Notes: generated from the letters alone by a model not told the origin. A stretch of 64,000 nucleotides of DNA from Propionicimonas sp020161015 (GCF_964266745.1 NZ_CAXWGX010000026.1:1-64000), one strand, 5' to 3'. Counted from the stretch's first letter, positions 29,070 to 38,150 are shown. A program made the numbers and translations.

Positions 29070-30260
29070 ATGAGTGTCGAGATCGGGACGCCGCTGTCGG
29101 CGTCCGCCACCCGCGTGCTCCTGCTGGGCGCCGGAGAGCTGGGCAAGGAGGTCGCGATCGAGCTCCAGCGCCTCGGCGCAGAGGTCGTCGTGGTCGACCG
29201 CTACCCCGACGCCCCCGCGATGCAGGTCGCCCACCGCTCGTACGCGGTGGACATGCTCGACCCGGCAGCGCTGCGGGCCGTGATCGAGCTCGAGCGACCG
29301 CACGTCGTCGTCCCCGAGGTGGAGGCGATCGCCACCGACGTGCTCGCGGACGTGGAGGACGCCGGTGTCCGCGTCGTGCCCACCGCGCGGGCGACCCGGC
29401 TGACGATGGACCGTGAGGGCATCCGTCGGCTGGCGGCAGAGGAGCTGGGCCTGCCGACCTCGCCGTACCGCTTCGTCGACACCGGCCAGGAGCTGGCCAC
29501 CGCCGCGGCGGAGCTGGGCTACCCGTGCGTGCTGAAGCCGGTGATGTCCTCCTCCGGAAAGGGCCAGTCGGTGCTGCACGGCCCCGACGACGTCGACCGG
29601 GCCTGGCGCTACGCCCAGGAGGGCGGACGGGCCGGTGGCGGGCGCTGCATCGTCGAGGGCTTCGTCCGCTTCGACTCCGAGATCACGCTGCTGACCGTCC
29701 GCCACGCCCAGGGCACGTCCTTCCTTCCGCCGGTCGGCCACATCCAGGTGGACGGCGACTACCGCGAGTCCTGGCAACCGGCCGCGCTGCCCGCCGCTGC
29801 CCTTGCCCGGGCGCAGGACGTGGCCGGACGCATCACCGGGGCGCTCGGCGGCTGGGGGCTGTTCGGCGTCGAGCTGTTCGTGGTCGGCGAGGACGTGGTG
29901 TTCTCCGAGGTCAGCCCGCGTCCCCACGACACCGGCATGGTGACGATGGTGTCGCAGGACCTCTCGGAGTTCGCGCTGCACGCCCGGGCCGTCCTCGGGC
30001 TGCCTGCCGGCGGCGCGGAGACGCTCGGCGAGCCTGCCGCCGCCTCGTGCGCGGTGCTGGCCGAGGGCAGCGGCGTCCCCCGGTTCGCCGGCGTGGACGA
30101 GGCGCTCGCCGTGCCGACGAGCCAGGTGAGGCTGTTCGGCAAGCCGTCGGTCTCCGGACGGCGCCGGGTGGCCGTGACGCTGGCCCGAGGGCAGGACGTC
30201 GCGCAGGCGCGGCAGCGGGCCCGAGACGCCGCAGCCGCGCTGCGGATCACGCTCGACTGA
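29070..30260 (+). CDS. purT: Formate-dependent phosphoribosylglycinamide formyltransferase
   Basis: This 396-residue ATP-grasp enzyme makes formyl-GAR from GAR, formate and ATP in purine synthesis. The N-terminal PreATP-grasp domain begins RVLLLGAGELGKEVAIELQR, the ATP-grasp domain has KPVMSSSGKGQSVL, and the C-terminal signature is VFSEVSPRPHDTGMVTM. FGVELFVVGEDV supplies metal-binding acids. The ATG at 29070 is preceded by GAGGAGG. No other purine genes flank it. Confidence 0.93.
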   Translation: MSVEIGTPLSASATRVLLLGAGELGKEVAIELQRLGAEVVVVDRYPDAPAMQVAHRSYAVDMLDPAALRAVIELERPHVVVPEVEAIATDVLADVEDAGVRVVPTARATRLTMDREGIRRLAAEELGLPTSPYRFVDTGQELATAAAELGYPCVLKPVMSSSGKGQSVLHGPDDVDRAWRYAQEGGRAGGGRCIVEGFVRFDSEITLLTVRHAQGTSFLPPVGHIQVDGDYRESWQPAALPAAALARAQDVAGRITGALGGWGLFGVELFVVGEDVVFSEVSPRPHDTGMVTMVSQDLSEFALHARAVLGLPAGGAETLGEPAAASCAVLAEGSGVPRFAGVDEALAVPTSQVRLFGKPSVSGRRRVAVTLARGQDVAQARQRARDAAAALRITLD

Positions 30261-30326
30261 CCGACGCGCGCCGCCGGCACCGCGCAGGCGGCACCCCGGG
30301 TCGACGCCGGGGCACATAATGACCCG

Positions 30327-30923
30327 ATGGCGAGGATCACCCCGGACCAGGCCGCCCGCTACGACACGCTCATGGCGCGCCTGGAGCAGCGCTGGTTCCC
30401 CGACACCCGGGCCTGGGTGTGCGGGCGGGCGGTCGGCGACACCCTCGAGGTGGCCGTGGGCACGGGCCTCAACCTGCCCCACTACCCGGACGGCGTGCGG
30501 CTGACCGCTGTCGACCGCGAGCCGTCGGTGCTCGCCGTCGCCCGCACCCGGGCGCGGGCGCTCGGCCTGCCGATCGACCTCGGCGAGGCGGACGCCGCGT
30601 CCCTTCCCTTCCCGGACGCGACCTTCGACTCGGTGGTGTGCACCTTCGCGCTGTGCGAGGTCCGCAGCGACGCCGCAGCGATCGGCGAGGCGCTGCGCGT
30701 GCTGCGTCCGGGCGGACGGCTGCTGCTGGCCGACCACGTGGCGGCCAGCAACCCGCTGGTCCGCATCGGGCAGCACCTGCTGGAGCTGGCCACGGTGCCG
30801 TTGTCCGGGGAGCACTTCACCCGGCGGCCGAGCCGACACCTCGCCGCCGCCGGGGCGGAGGTCCTCGCCTGCGACCGCTTCAGCCACGGCGCCGTCGAGC
30901 GGGTGCACGCCCGCAAAGTGTGA
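30327..30923 (+). CDS. Class I SAM-dependent methyltransferase
   Basis: This 198-residue protein of the Methyltransf_11 type has motif I LEVAVGTGLNLPHYP, the acidic LTAVDREPSVL at motif II, the post-II loop ADAASLPFPDATFDSVVC, and VLRPGGRLLLADHV. The target is unknown; small enzymes of this kind are often annotated as phospholipid or quinone methyltransferases. CATAAT ends 6 nt before the ATG at 30327, a leaderless arrangement. It lies after purT and before the antiporter on the same strand, each apparently with its own promoter. Confidence 0.82.
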   Translation: MARITPDQAARYDTLMARLEQRWFPDTRAWVCGRAVGDTLEVAVGTGLNLPHYPDGVRLTAVDREPSVLAVARTRARALGLPIDLGEADAASLPFPDATFDSVVCTFALCEVRSDAAAIGEALRVLRPGGRLLLADHVAASNPLVRIGQHLLELATVPLSGEHFTRRPSRHLAAAGAEVLACDRFSHGAVERVHARKV

Positions 30924-31029
30924 GGGTCCCGTCGCGGCACGACGTCTGGACGCTCGCGGGGCGTCGAGTGGGCAATTCCGCCCACGGCCGCCGGCCGGGG
31001 GCACCCGTGCGGGCCGGAACAATGGCCGC

Positions 31030-32892
31030 GTGGAGAACGCCTTCCTCCTGATCGTGCTCGCCGGGGCCGTCCTGGCCGGCTCGGCGCTGGCCGCGCGCCT
31101 GCGCGTCCCCGCCCCGCTGCTGCTGATCGCAGCCGGGGTCGCGGCCAGCTACGTGCCCGGCGTGCCGGAGGTCCAGCTGGCCCCCGAACTGGTGCTGCTC
31201 GGACTGCTGCCGCCGCTGCTGTACGCCACCGCGATGCAGTCCTCGCTGGTGGACTTCGCGCAGAACCGCCGTTCGATCCTGCTGCTGTCGATCGGGCTGG
31301 TCATCGTCACCACGCTCGGCGTCGGTGTCGTCGTGCACGCCCTGCTGCCCGGGTTGCCGTGGCCGGCGGCGTTCGCGATCGGCGCGGTCGTCGCGCCCCC
31401 CGACGCCGTCGCCGCGACCGCGGTGGCGCGGCGGATCGGGCTCCCCCGCCGGATCGTGACGATCCTGGAGGGCGAGTCGTTGCTCAACGACGCCACCGCC
31501 CTGGTGGCACTTCGGACGGCGATCGCCGCGATCGGCGCCGGGGTGACCGCGCTCGAGGTCGCCGGCGGCTTCGTGCTCGCCGCCGGCGGCGGAGTGCTGA
31601 TCGGCTTCGCCACCTTCGTGGTCGTCGCGTGGCTGCGCCGCCGGATCACCGACCCGGTCTTCGACACCGCCGTGTCCTTCCTCGTGCCGTTCGTGGCCTA
31701 CCTCGCCGCCGAGCAGCTCCACGCGTCCGGCGTGCTGGCCGTGGTGGTCGCGGGCCTCCTGCTCGGCCACAAGGCACCCCTCATCCAGACCGCGAAGTCG
31801 CGCATCACCGAGCGCACCAACTGGCGCACGATCGCGTTCGTCCTCGAGAACGCGGTGTTCCTGCTCATCGGGCTCCAGGCCCAGTGGATCATCACAGATG
31901 TCGCCCGCTCGGACGTGCCGCTCGTGCTGGTGGTGGGGGTGTGCCTGGCGACGCTCGCCGCGGTGATCGTGCTGCGGCTGGCGTGGGTGTTCCCCGCCCG
32001 CTACCTGCTGGTGCGGCCGGGCGCCGACCCGGAGACCGGACAGCGGCCGCCGCTGGCCAACACCTTCGTGCTGGGGTGGGCGGGCATGCGCGGCGTGGTC
32101 ACGCTGGCCGCGGCGTTCGTGATCCCCGAGGACGTGCCCTACCGCGAGGTCCTGCTCCTGGTGGCCTTCACCGTGGTGGCCGGCACCCTGTTCGTCCAGG
32201 GCCTGTCGCTGCCGTGGCTGGCGCGTCGGCTCCGCGTCCGCCCGCCCGACCCGATGGAGGACGCGCTGGCCCGCGCCACCCTGCTCCAACAGGCGTCCAA
32301 GGCGGCGGAGAAGCGCCTGGCCGAGCTGGAGTTCGAGGACCCCCACGGCATCGTCGACACGATCCGGCTGCGGAGCGAGCAGCGCAACTTCGCGGCCTGG
32401 GAGCGCCTGGGCACCGCGGCGGACCGCGAGTCGCCCAGTGCCCTGTACGCACGGATCCGCACCGAGATGCTGGCCGCGGAACGCCGGCGGGTGCTGGAGA
32501 TCAGGGACGCCGGGCAGGTGCCGTCCGAGGTGGTCGCGGAGGTGCTGGCCCAGCTCGACCTCGAGGAATCGATGATCGACGACGCGAGCGCGGAGACGAT
32601 CGCGCCGCGCGACCCCGCGGCGCACCACCGGGTCGGGGAGGGCTGCGCCGACCTCGACCGCTACCCGGCCCTCGACGAGCCGCCGGCGGAGTCGTGCGGC
32701 CGCTGCGTGGCCGAGGGACTCACCTGGGTGGCGCTGCGGAGGTGCCTGGAGTGCGGGAACGTCGCGTGCTGCGACTCCTCGCCCGGACGGCACGCCACCG
32801 CGCACTTCCGCGACACCACGCATCCGGTGATGCAGTCCGCAGAGCCGCGCGAGAACTGGCGCTGGTGCTACCTGCACCACGCCACGGCCTGA
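31030..32892 (+). CDS. Na+/H+ antiporter (CPA1) with C-terminal UBP-type zinc finger
   Basis: This 620-residue protein starts with GTG at 31030. About 12 membrane helices cover residues 1-390. They include the transport motif GAVVAPPDAVAATAVARR, the LEGESLLNDATALV segment of NhaP/NHE proteins and WAGMRGVVTLAAAFVIP. A helical cytoplasmic region follows (390-535). The last roughly 85 residues form a UBP-type zinc finger: GCADL, CGRC, a Cys-rich RCLECGNVACCDSSPGRHA and HFRDTTHPVM, with WRWCYLHH at the end. Such fingers are known from ubiquitin hydrolases; in actinobacteria they occur near or on ion transporters. It probably senses a ligand to gate cation/proton exchange. Confidence 0.88.
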   Translation: MENAFLLIVLAGAVLAGSALAARLRVPAPLLLIAAGVAASYVPGVPEVQLAPELVLLGLLPPLLYATAMQSSLVDFAQNRRSILLLSIGLVIVTTLGVGVVVHALLPGLPWPAAFAIGAVVAPPDAVAATAVARRIGLPRRIVTILEGESLLNDATALVALRTAIAAIGAGVTALEVAGGFVLAAGGGVLIGFATFVVVAWLRRRITDPVFDTAVSFLVPFVAYLAAEQLHASGVLAVVVAGLLLGHKAPLIQTAKSRITERTNWRTIAFVLENAVFLLIGLQAQWIITDVARSDVPLVLVVGVCLATLAAVIVLRLAWVFPARYLLVRPGADPETGQRPPLANTFVLGWAGMRGVVTLAAAFVIPEDVPYREVLLLVAFTVVAGTLFVQGLSLPWLARRLRVRPPDPMEDALARATLLQQASKAAEKRLAELEFEDPHGIVDTIRLRSEQRNFAAWERLGTAADRESPSALYARIRTEMLAAERRRVLEIRDAGQVPSEVVAEVLAQLDLEESMIDDASAETIAPRDPAAHHRVGEGCADLDRYPALDEPPAESCGRCVAEGLTWVALRRCLECGNVACCDSSPGRHATAHFRDTTHPVMQSAEPRENWRWCYLHHATA

Positions 32893-32902
32893 GGACGGCC
32901 GC

Positions 32903-33307
32903 TCAGCCGGCCTGGTTGATCCGGACGGTGTTCCCCGCGGGGTCACGGAACGCGCAGTCGCGCGGCCCCCACGGCTGGTCGGCCGGCTCGGCGAGGACCT
33001 CGGCGCCGCCCGCGCGGAGCCGCTCGAAGGTCGCGTCGAGGTCGGCGACCTCGAACACCTGGAACGGGAGCGCGCCCTTGGCGAGCAGCGCGTGCAACGC
33101 GCTGGCGTCCTCGGGGGAGCGACCGCCGCCCGGTTCGGAGAGCACGAGCTCCGTCCCTCCTCCACCGGGGGCGCCGAGGGTGACCCAGCGGAAACCGCCG
33201 GAGGCCACGTCGTTGCGCACCTCGAGGCCCAGGCCGTCGGTGTAGAACGCGATCGCGGCGTCCACGTCGTCCACGGTGACCGGTGCGTACTTCAGCGAGA
33301 TGTCCAT
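32903..33307 (-). CDS. VOC family (glyoxalase-like) protein
   Basis: This 134-residue protein has two beta-alpha-beta-beta-beta modules: VTVDDVDAAIAFYTDGLGLE near the N-terminus and FEVADLDATFERLRAGGAEV in the second half, ending FRDPAGNTVRINQAG. The metal-ligand positions of glyoxalase are only partly kept, so it may bind rather than convert its ligand. The ATG at 33307 lies 6 nt after TACGGT, so the message is probably leaderless. The AraC-type gene 38 nt upstream likely regulates it, a common pairing. Confidence 0.85.
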   Translation of the reverse strand: MDISLKYAPVTVDDVDAAIAFYTDGLGLEVRNDVASGGFRWVTLGAPGGGGTELVLSEPGGGRSPEDASALHALLAKGALPFQVFEVADLDATFERLRAGGAEVLAEPADQPWGPRDCAFRDPAGNTVRINQAG

Positions 33308-33345
33308 GCCCCGACCGTAGGCGTCCGGACGCGCACCGCGCTTCT

Positions 33346-33759
33346 TCAATCCTGCTCGATCCGGCCGAACCGGGTCGGGCGCGTCAGGAGCCGGGCCATG
33401 CACGCGGGCATCGCCTCGCTGGCGGAGTGGTCGCGCGCGCGGTAGGCGCTGGGCGTCTCGCCGACCAGCTGGGTGAAGCTCGAGCTGAACGAGCCCAGCG
33501 AGGTCGCCCCGACCGCCATGCAGGCGTCGGTCACCGAGGCGCCGGCCCGCAACAACGCCATCGCGCGCTCGATGCGGCGGGTCATCAGGTAGCCGTAGGG
33601 CGTCTCCCCGTAGGCGGCCTTGAATTCCCGGGAGAAGTGGGCGGGCGACATCAGCGCCTGGCGGGCCATCGCCGGCACGTCGAGCGGACGCGCGTACTCC
33701 CGGTCGATCAGGTCGCGCGCGCGGCGCAGGTGCGCCAGTGACGCAGGGCTGGAGGACAT
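33346..33759 (-). CDS. AraC-family helix-turn-helix regulator
   Basis: This short regulator (137 residues) contains little beyond the AraC DNA-binding domain. Its two HTH motifs are LDVPAMARQALMSPAHFSRE and SVTDACMAVGATSLGSFSSS, with the family signature FTQLVGETPSAYRAR. It has no N-terminal sensor domain. TAGAGT ends 7 nt before the ATG at 33759, so I prefer this start to the GTG three codons earlier; transcription would be leaderless. It directly precedes the VOC protein gene on the same strand. Confidence 0.88.
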   Translation of the reverse strand: MSSSPASLAHLRRARDLIDREYARPLDVPAMARQALMSPAHFSREFKAAYGETPYGYLMTRRIERAMALLRAGASVTDACMAVGATSLGSFSSSFTQLVGETPSAYRARDHSASEAMPACMARLLTRPTRFGRIEQD

Positions 33760-33769
33760 CGTCCGCACT

Positions 33770-34585
33770 CTAGGCCGCGCGGGGGCCGCCCGTGTAGCGC
33801 CGGGCCACGGAAAGCGCCCGCGCGCCGTACCCGCCGCCGAACAGCAGCGCGTGGAACATCAGGGGCGAGAGGGCGTGCAGGGCGAGCCGGTCGCGCCACC
33901 CGTCCGCCAGCGGGGACGCCTCGTCGTACCCGGCGAACACGTGGTTCAGGTGCGCCAGCCCGAAGAGCGCCAGCATGCCCAGGTCGCTCTCCGCGTGGTC
34001 GCCGCGCGCCATCGGGTCGACCAGCACCGCGCCGGTGCGCCCGCCGTCCCACAGCACGTTGCCCGCCCAGAGGTCGCCGTGGACGCGCGCCACGCCACTG
34101 CGTACCAGCGCGGGCTGCGGGGCGTCGTGGACGCCGTCGGCCAGGCGTTCGCACAACCGGTCGTAGACGGCGGCGCCGGCCGGGTCGAGCTGCCCGGCGT
34201 CGCGGAGCCGCCGGGCGAAGACCGCGATCCGGTGCCACGCGTAGAAGCTGCCCCAGGAGTGCGGCCCGTCCGGCTCGGCGAGCAGGTAGGGCTGCCGGGA
34301 ACGTCCCATCGTCGTGCCGCCCGGCCAGCCGTCGGGGGGGCAGCCGAACCAGGACGCCCCGGCGGCGTGGGTGCGGGCAAGGGAGGCACCCAGACGGCGG
34401 GCGTCCCCGACACCCGGGTCGACCTCGCGCACGTGCTCGATCTCCAGGCGCGTCCGGGTCGCCGCCACCACGGCGGCGATGCGGGTGCCGCCGTCCTGCT
34501 CCGCCCCGGCCAGCCACCGCAGGCCGGCGGCCTCCTGGTCGAGGCGCTCGAGTTCCCCATCCGCGGTCTTGACGAAGGTGGGCAC
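33770..34585 (-). CDS. Fructosamine kinase family protein
   Basis: This 271-residue kinase belongs to the fructosamine-3-kinase/ketosamine kinase family, which phosphorylates glycated amines so that they can break down. The catalytic loop ARVHGDLWAGNVLWD is near residue 168, the metal motif VLVDPMARGDHAESDLGML follows, and the conserved PHSWGSFYAWHRIAVFA segment precedes them. The GTG at 34585 is 6 nt downstream of TAGTCT, again leaderless in layout. It lies between the AraC gene and a GH13 enzyme, so a sugar or protein-repair context is plausible. Confidence 0.88.
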   Translation of the reverse strand: MPTFVKTADGELERLDQEAAGLRWLAGAEQDGGTRIAAVVAATRTRLEIEHVREVDPGVGDARRLGASLARTHAAGASWFGCPPDGWPGGTTMGRSRQPYLLAEPDGPHSWGSFYAWHRIAVFARRLRDAGQLDPAGAAVYDRLCERLADGVHDAPQPALVRSGVARVHGDLWAGNVLWDGGRTGAVLVDPMARGDHAESDLGMLALFGLAHLNHVFAGYDEASPLADGWRDRLALHALSPLMFHALLFGGGYGARALSVARRYTGGPRAA

Positions 34586-34607
34586 CCCGCCAGACTACGG
34601 GGGGCGC

Positions 34608-35840
34608 TCAGCCCAGCGCCCAGCCGAAGGGACCCACGCCGAGAAGGCCGTGCGTCCCGGGCAGGTCGACCGGCGCCTCCGAGAGGTTCAGCGCGAGGGT
34701 GAGCCGCTGGTCGCCGCCGGCGAGTTCGATCGTCATCGTGTCGTTGGTGACCACCCTCACCGTCGGCGCGGCCGACACCAGCCACGGGTGGTTCCGCCGC
34801 AGCGCGACCAGTCGCTGGTAGAGCTCGTGGACGTCGCGCCCGAACGGCGCGAGCCCCGACGGATCGGCCGGGAAGGGTGGCCGCACCGCGTCGTCGCCGC
34901 GCGGACCGTCGGTCTTCTCGCCGGTGAACCCCTGCTCGTCCCCGGCGTAGATGGACGGGACGCCCGGCAGCAGGAGCAGCAGGGCCGTCGCCAGCGGCAG
35001 GGCACGCGGGTCGGTGAGCTTCGTCGCGATCCTGGTGACGTCGTGGTTGCTGATGAAGGTCAGCGGCCGGAAGGAAGCGCCGAAGGAGGCGTGCCGTCCC
35101 AGCGTCCAGGCCAGTTCGTGCAGGTTGTGGTCGTTCAGCGAGCTCCAGGTGGCCTTCCACAGCTCGTACTGGGTGACCGAGTCGACGCCGGAGCGGGCCA
35201 CGAAGTCCGCGTAGTCGCCGTGGATGACCTCGGCCAGCAGCCACGCGTCGGGATGGGCCGCCCGGACGCGGTCGACGATCGGGCGCCACGCGTCCGCCCC
35301 CGGGGCGTAGGCCGCGTCGAGGCGCCAGCCGTCCACGCCCAGGTCGAGCCAGTGGGTCATCACGGAGACCACGTAGTCCTGGACGGGCGGGTGCGCGAGG
35401 TCGAGTTCCACCAGGTCGAGGTTGCCCTCGAACCCGCGCGGGTAGTCGCCGACCCAGCGGATCCACGCGCCGTCCGCCGATGCGGGGCCCCCGGCGAGCG
35501 CCCGCCGCACGATCTCGTGGCCGGCGCCGACGTGGTTGAACACCCCGTCCAGCAGCACGCGGATGCCACGCTCGCGCGCCCTCGCGACGAGGTCGTCGAA
35601 GTCGGCGTCGTCGCCCAGCCGCGGGTCGATGCGGAAGTGGTCGAGGGTGTCGTAGCCGTGGGACGCGGACGCGAACACGGGCGCCATCAGCAGCCCGTTG
35701 GCACCCAGTTCGACGACGTAGTCGAGCCAGTTCGCGATCCGGCCGAGCCGGTGCTCGGTGCGGTCGATCGCCGTGCGCTCGGCGTCCACGAAGCCCAGGG
35801 GGTAGCAGTGCCACCAGATGACGGTGTCGGCCCAGCCCAT
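34608..35840 (-). CDS. GH13 alpha-amylase family enzyme
   Basis: This 410-residue (beta/alpha)8 enzyme has no signal peptide, so it is probably cytoplasmic. Conserved region I is LLDGVFNHVGAG, region II DGWRLDAAYA with the nucleophile Asp, region III WLLAEVIHG with the acid Glu, and region IV FISNHDVTRIA. It is shorter than classical amylases and has a brief C-terminal beta domain. Related short actinobacterial enzymes act on maltooligosaccharides. AGGAGG lies just before the ATG at 35840. The divergent TetR gene and shared operator suggest it is regulated by that repressor. Confidence 0.88.
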   Translation of the reverse strand: MGWADTVIWWHCYPLGFVDAERTAIDRTEHRLGRIANWLDYVVELGANGLLMAPVFASASHGYDTLDHFRIDPRLGDDADFDDLVARARERGIRVLLDGVFNHVGAGHEIVRRALAGGPASADGAWIRWVGDYPRGFEGNLDLVELDLAHPPVQDYVVSVMTHWLDLGVDGWRLDAAYAPGADAWRPIVDRVRAAHPDAWLLAEVIHGDYADFVARSGVDSVTQYELWKATWSSLNDHNLHELAWTLGRHASFGASFRPLTFISNHDVTRIATKLTDPRALPLATALLLLLPGVPSIYAGDEQGFTGEKTDGPRGDDAVRPPFPADPSGLAPFGRDVHELYQRLVALRRNHPWLVSAAPTVRVVTNDTMTIELAGGDQRLTLALNLSEAPVDLPGTHGLLGVGPFGWALG

Positions 35841-35871
35841 CGGTCCTCCTAGTGAGTAATCCTCAATACAG

Positions 35872-35902
35872 TTAGTGACTGTAGCTCACTAAGCGCTAGG
35901 CT
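35872..35902. promoter_or_regulatory. Divergent promoter region with TetR-type operator
   Basis: Perfect 7-bp inverted repeats TTAGTGA (35872-35878) and TCACTAA (35886-35892) are spaced by 7 nt. TAGGCT at 35897-35902 is the likely tetR -10, 6 nt before its ATG. The palindrome sits just upstream of that -10 and about 30 nt from the amylase start, so one repressor dimer could control both genes. Confidence 0.65.
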
Positions 35903-35908
35903 GTCCAC

Positions 35909-36529
35909 ATGCGCTCCCCCGACCGTCGTGCCCGGCAACGGCTCAGTCCGCAGGAACGCACGGACGCGATCCTCGCCGCGGCCACGTCTGCGTTCACCTC
36001 AGCCACCTATGACGAGGTGTCCGTTGCCGCCGTCGCGCACGCGGCCGGCGCGTCCGAGGCCCTGGTCTACAAGTACTTCGACAACAAGGCCGGCCTGTAC
36101 ACCGCCGTCGTCCGTGACCAGCTCGAGCGGCTCGCCCGCCGCCAGCGGGAGGTGGTCGACCAGCTGCCGTCCCACACCTCCGCCCGCGACCAGGTGCGGG
36201 TCAGCATCGAGGCCGTCCTCGACCACGTGAAGGGCCTCGGCGTCGCCTGGGCGTCCCCCTTCTTCACCGCCGCGTCCGAACCGTCCGGGGTGGAGGACCT
36301 GCGCCGCACCTACCGCAGCCACCTCGTCGACGGGCTCGTCTCGCAGCTGCACAACCCCCACGAGCGCCGCGCCCAGCTGGCCATCCTCGGCTTCCTCGGG
36401 TTCCTCGGGGCTGCGGCCCAGCAGTGGGCGTCCGACGGCTGCCCCGACAACGACCGCGCGCCGCTGGTCGAGTCCGCGCTCGGCGCCCTCGAGGGTGCGT
36501 TGGGCGACTGGGGGTCGTTGCGCCACTGA
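35909..36529 (+). CDS. TetR/AcrR-family transcriptional regulator
   Basis: This 206-residue regulator has an N-terminal TetR HTH: RTDAILAAATSAFTSATYDE, then VSVAAVAHAAGASEALVYKY and FDNKAGLYTAVV. The C-terminal ligand domain is helical and unassigned. Its ATG is 6 nt from the -10, so the message should lack a leader. It is divergent from the GH13 gene with a palindrome between them, suggesting autoregulation and control of the amylase. The inducer cannot be inferred. Confidence 0.9.
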   Translation: MRSPDRRARQRLSPQERTDAILAAATSAFTSATYDEVSVAAVAHAAGASEALVYKYFDNKAGLYTAVVRDQLERLARRQREVVDQLPSHTSARDQVRVSIEAVLDHVKGLGVAWASPFFTAASEPSGVEDLRRTYRSHLVDGLVSQLHNPHERRAQLAILGFLGFLGAAAQQWASDGCPDNDRAPLVESALGALEGALGDWGSLRH

Positions 36530-36598
36530 CGACCGTCCCGTGCGGCGAGTTCGGTCAGCGGCGGTGGGCGCCGTCGAGTGCGTCTACCGTTGGGTCAC

Positions 36599-37969
36599 GT
36601 GGAAACCCAGCCCGAGGCCGACTTCGACGAGCACGAGCACGAGGACGCCCTGGAGCCGCGGCACCTCATCCGCCGTTCCAACGTCGTGCTGCGCGCGGGC
36701 ATCATGATGCTCGGCGCCGGCACCTCCGGCCTGCGGGTCCGCGAGGTGATGCGGGCGGTGGCCCGCACGGTCGGCATCGGCCGCATCCGCGCGCAGGTGA
36801 CCTTCACCGACATCGTGCTCACCGTGCAGCGTCGTGGCATCTTCCGCACCCAGGTGGCCGAGATCAGCGCCCCCGGCGTGAACGCCCACCGGATCGCGAT
36901 GCTGAAGGACTTCGCCCAGAACCTGCCCGAGCGCGCGACCGTCGCCGAGGTGGACGCCATGCTCGACCGCATCGAGCGGACGCCGCGCCTGTACCCGACC
37001 TGGCTGCAGGTGCTGCTCGTCGCTGTGGCGTGCGGCTCGATCACCGTCCTCACCAACGGGTCGTGGCGCGAGGTCGCCGCGGTGCTGCCCGCGTCCGGCC
37101 TTGCCTACTGGCTGCACCGCACCCTGAGCGGTTTCCAGCTCAACCACCTCGCCGTCGTGCTGACCTCCGCCGCGACGGCGACGGGGCTGTACCTGGTCTT
37201 CACCCGGCTGCTGGAACTCGTCCTCGGCGGGCCGTCCCCCCGGATGGCCGCAGGACTGGTCTGCGCCGCGATCTTCCTGATCCCCGGTTTCCCGCTCGTC
37301 ACCGCGGGCCTCGACCTGACCCGCATCGACCTGCTCGCCGGACTCCCGCGGCTGACCTACGCGGCGATGGTCCTGCTCGCGATCACCATCGGCGTGTGGA
37401 TGATGGTGACGCTCAGCGGCGCGTCCCCCGACCTGGTGCCGCCGCTGGACGCACCACCCGGCGTGGTGTGGACGGCGCTGCTGCTGGCCAGTTTCTTCGC
37501 GGTCTTCGGCTGGGCGATGATGTTCAACTCGCCGTGGCGGATGGCGGTCGCGTCCGGGGTGGCGGCCCTGCTGGGCAACGTCCCGCGGCTGCTGATGCTG
37601 CAGGCCGGCGTGAAGGCACACGTCGCGACGTTCGTCGGCACCTTCCTGATGGGCCTGCTGTGCGCGCTCGCCGCGCGGCTCTTCGACATGGAGAAGATCA
37701 TCATGACGGTGCCCACCGTGCTGGTGTCGATCCCCGGTTCCGCGGCGCTGCGGACGCTGATCTACTTCGACCAGGCCGACGTCGTGCAGGCGATGCAGAA
37801 CGGCGTCGCCACCGTCCTCGCCGCGATCGCGATGGTCGCCGGCCTCGCCGGCGCCCGCATGCTCACCGACCCCGAGTGGGCCTTCACCCGCTCGGACCCG
37901 CCCACCGCCTGGCACCTCATGGGACGCATGTTCAACCGCAACCGGTCCCACCGCCGCTCCGCCGCCTGA
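36599..37969 (+). CDS. thrE: Threonine/serine exporter, ThrE family
   Basis: This 456-residue protein combines the two halves of the ThrE family. The N-terminal DUF1212 domain (LRAGIMMLGAGTSGLRVREV, residues about 28-155) resembles a hydrolase-like cytoplasmic domain with a possible catalytic region. It is followed by about ten membrane helices in two groups, with FLIPGFPLVTAGLDLTRIDL and TVPTVLVSIPGSAALRTL as typical loops. It should export threonine and serine by proton motive force. The GTG at 36599 lies 8 nt after TACCGT and has no ribosome site, so leaderless translation is likely. The acidic/His-rich first 20 residues are not conserved. Confidence 0.9.
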   Translation: METQPEADFDEHEHEDALEPRHLIRRSNVVLRAGIMMLGAGTSGLRVREVMRAVARTVGIGRIRAQVTFTDIVLTVQRRGIFRTQVAEISAPGVNAHRIAMLKDFAQNLPERATVAEVDAMLDRIERTPRLYPTWLQVLLVAVACGSITVLTNGSWREVAAVLPASGLAYWLHRTLSGFQLNHLAVVLTSAATATGLYLVFTRLLELVLGGPSPRMAAGLVCAAIFLIPGFPLVTAGLDLTRIDLLAGLPRLTYAAMVLLAITIGVWMMVTLSGASPDLVPPLDAPPGVVWTALLLASFFAVFGWAMMFNSPWRMAVASGVAALLGNVPRLLMLQAGVKAHVATFVGTFLMGLLCALAARLFDMEKIIMTVPTVLVSIPGSAALRTLIYFDQADVVQAMQNGVATVLAAIAMVAGLAGARMLTDPEWAFTRSDPPTAWHLMGRMFNRNRSHRRSAA

Positions 37970-38008
37970 CCGCGTCCGCGTCCCCCTTCCCGCCCCCCGT
38001 CCCCCCAA

Positions 38009-38107
38009 GTCCGCATTCGCTGCCGAGTGCAACCCTCGCTACCGGAATTCCGGCGGCAGGAGTTGCACTCGGGAGCGAACGCCGCGGGTGGGACAGGTGG
38101 GACGGGG
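38009..38107. repeat. Long palindromic repeat, copy A
   Basis: This unit of about 99 bp is nearly identical (three substitutions) to the copy at 38151-38249. Its outer arms, 38016-38033 and 38062-38079, pair over 18 bp with one mismatch. The loop contains a perfect CCGGAATTCCGG. A G-rich tail, GGTGGGACAGGTGGGACGGGGG, split here for length, follows the right arm. The 370-bp gap between the ThrE and MBL genes holds only the two copies. Confidence 0.85.
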
Positions 38108-38150
38108 GCCAGCAGGTCACCCTCGCGCCACCGGCGTCCGCGCCACCCCC

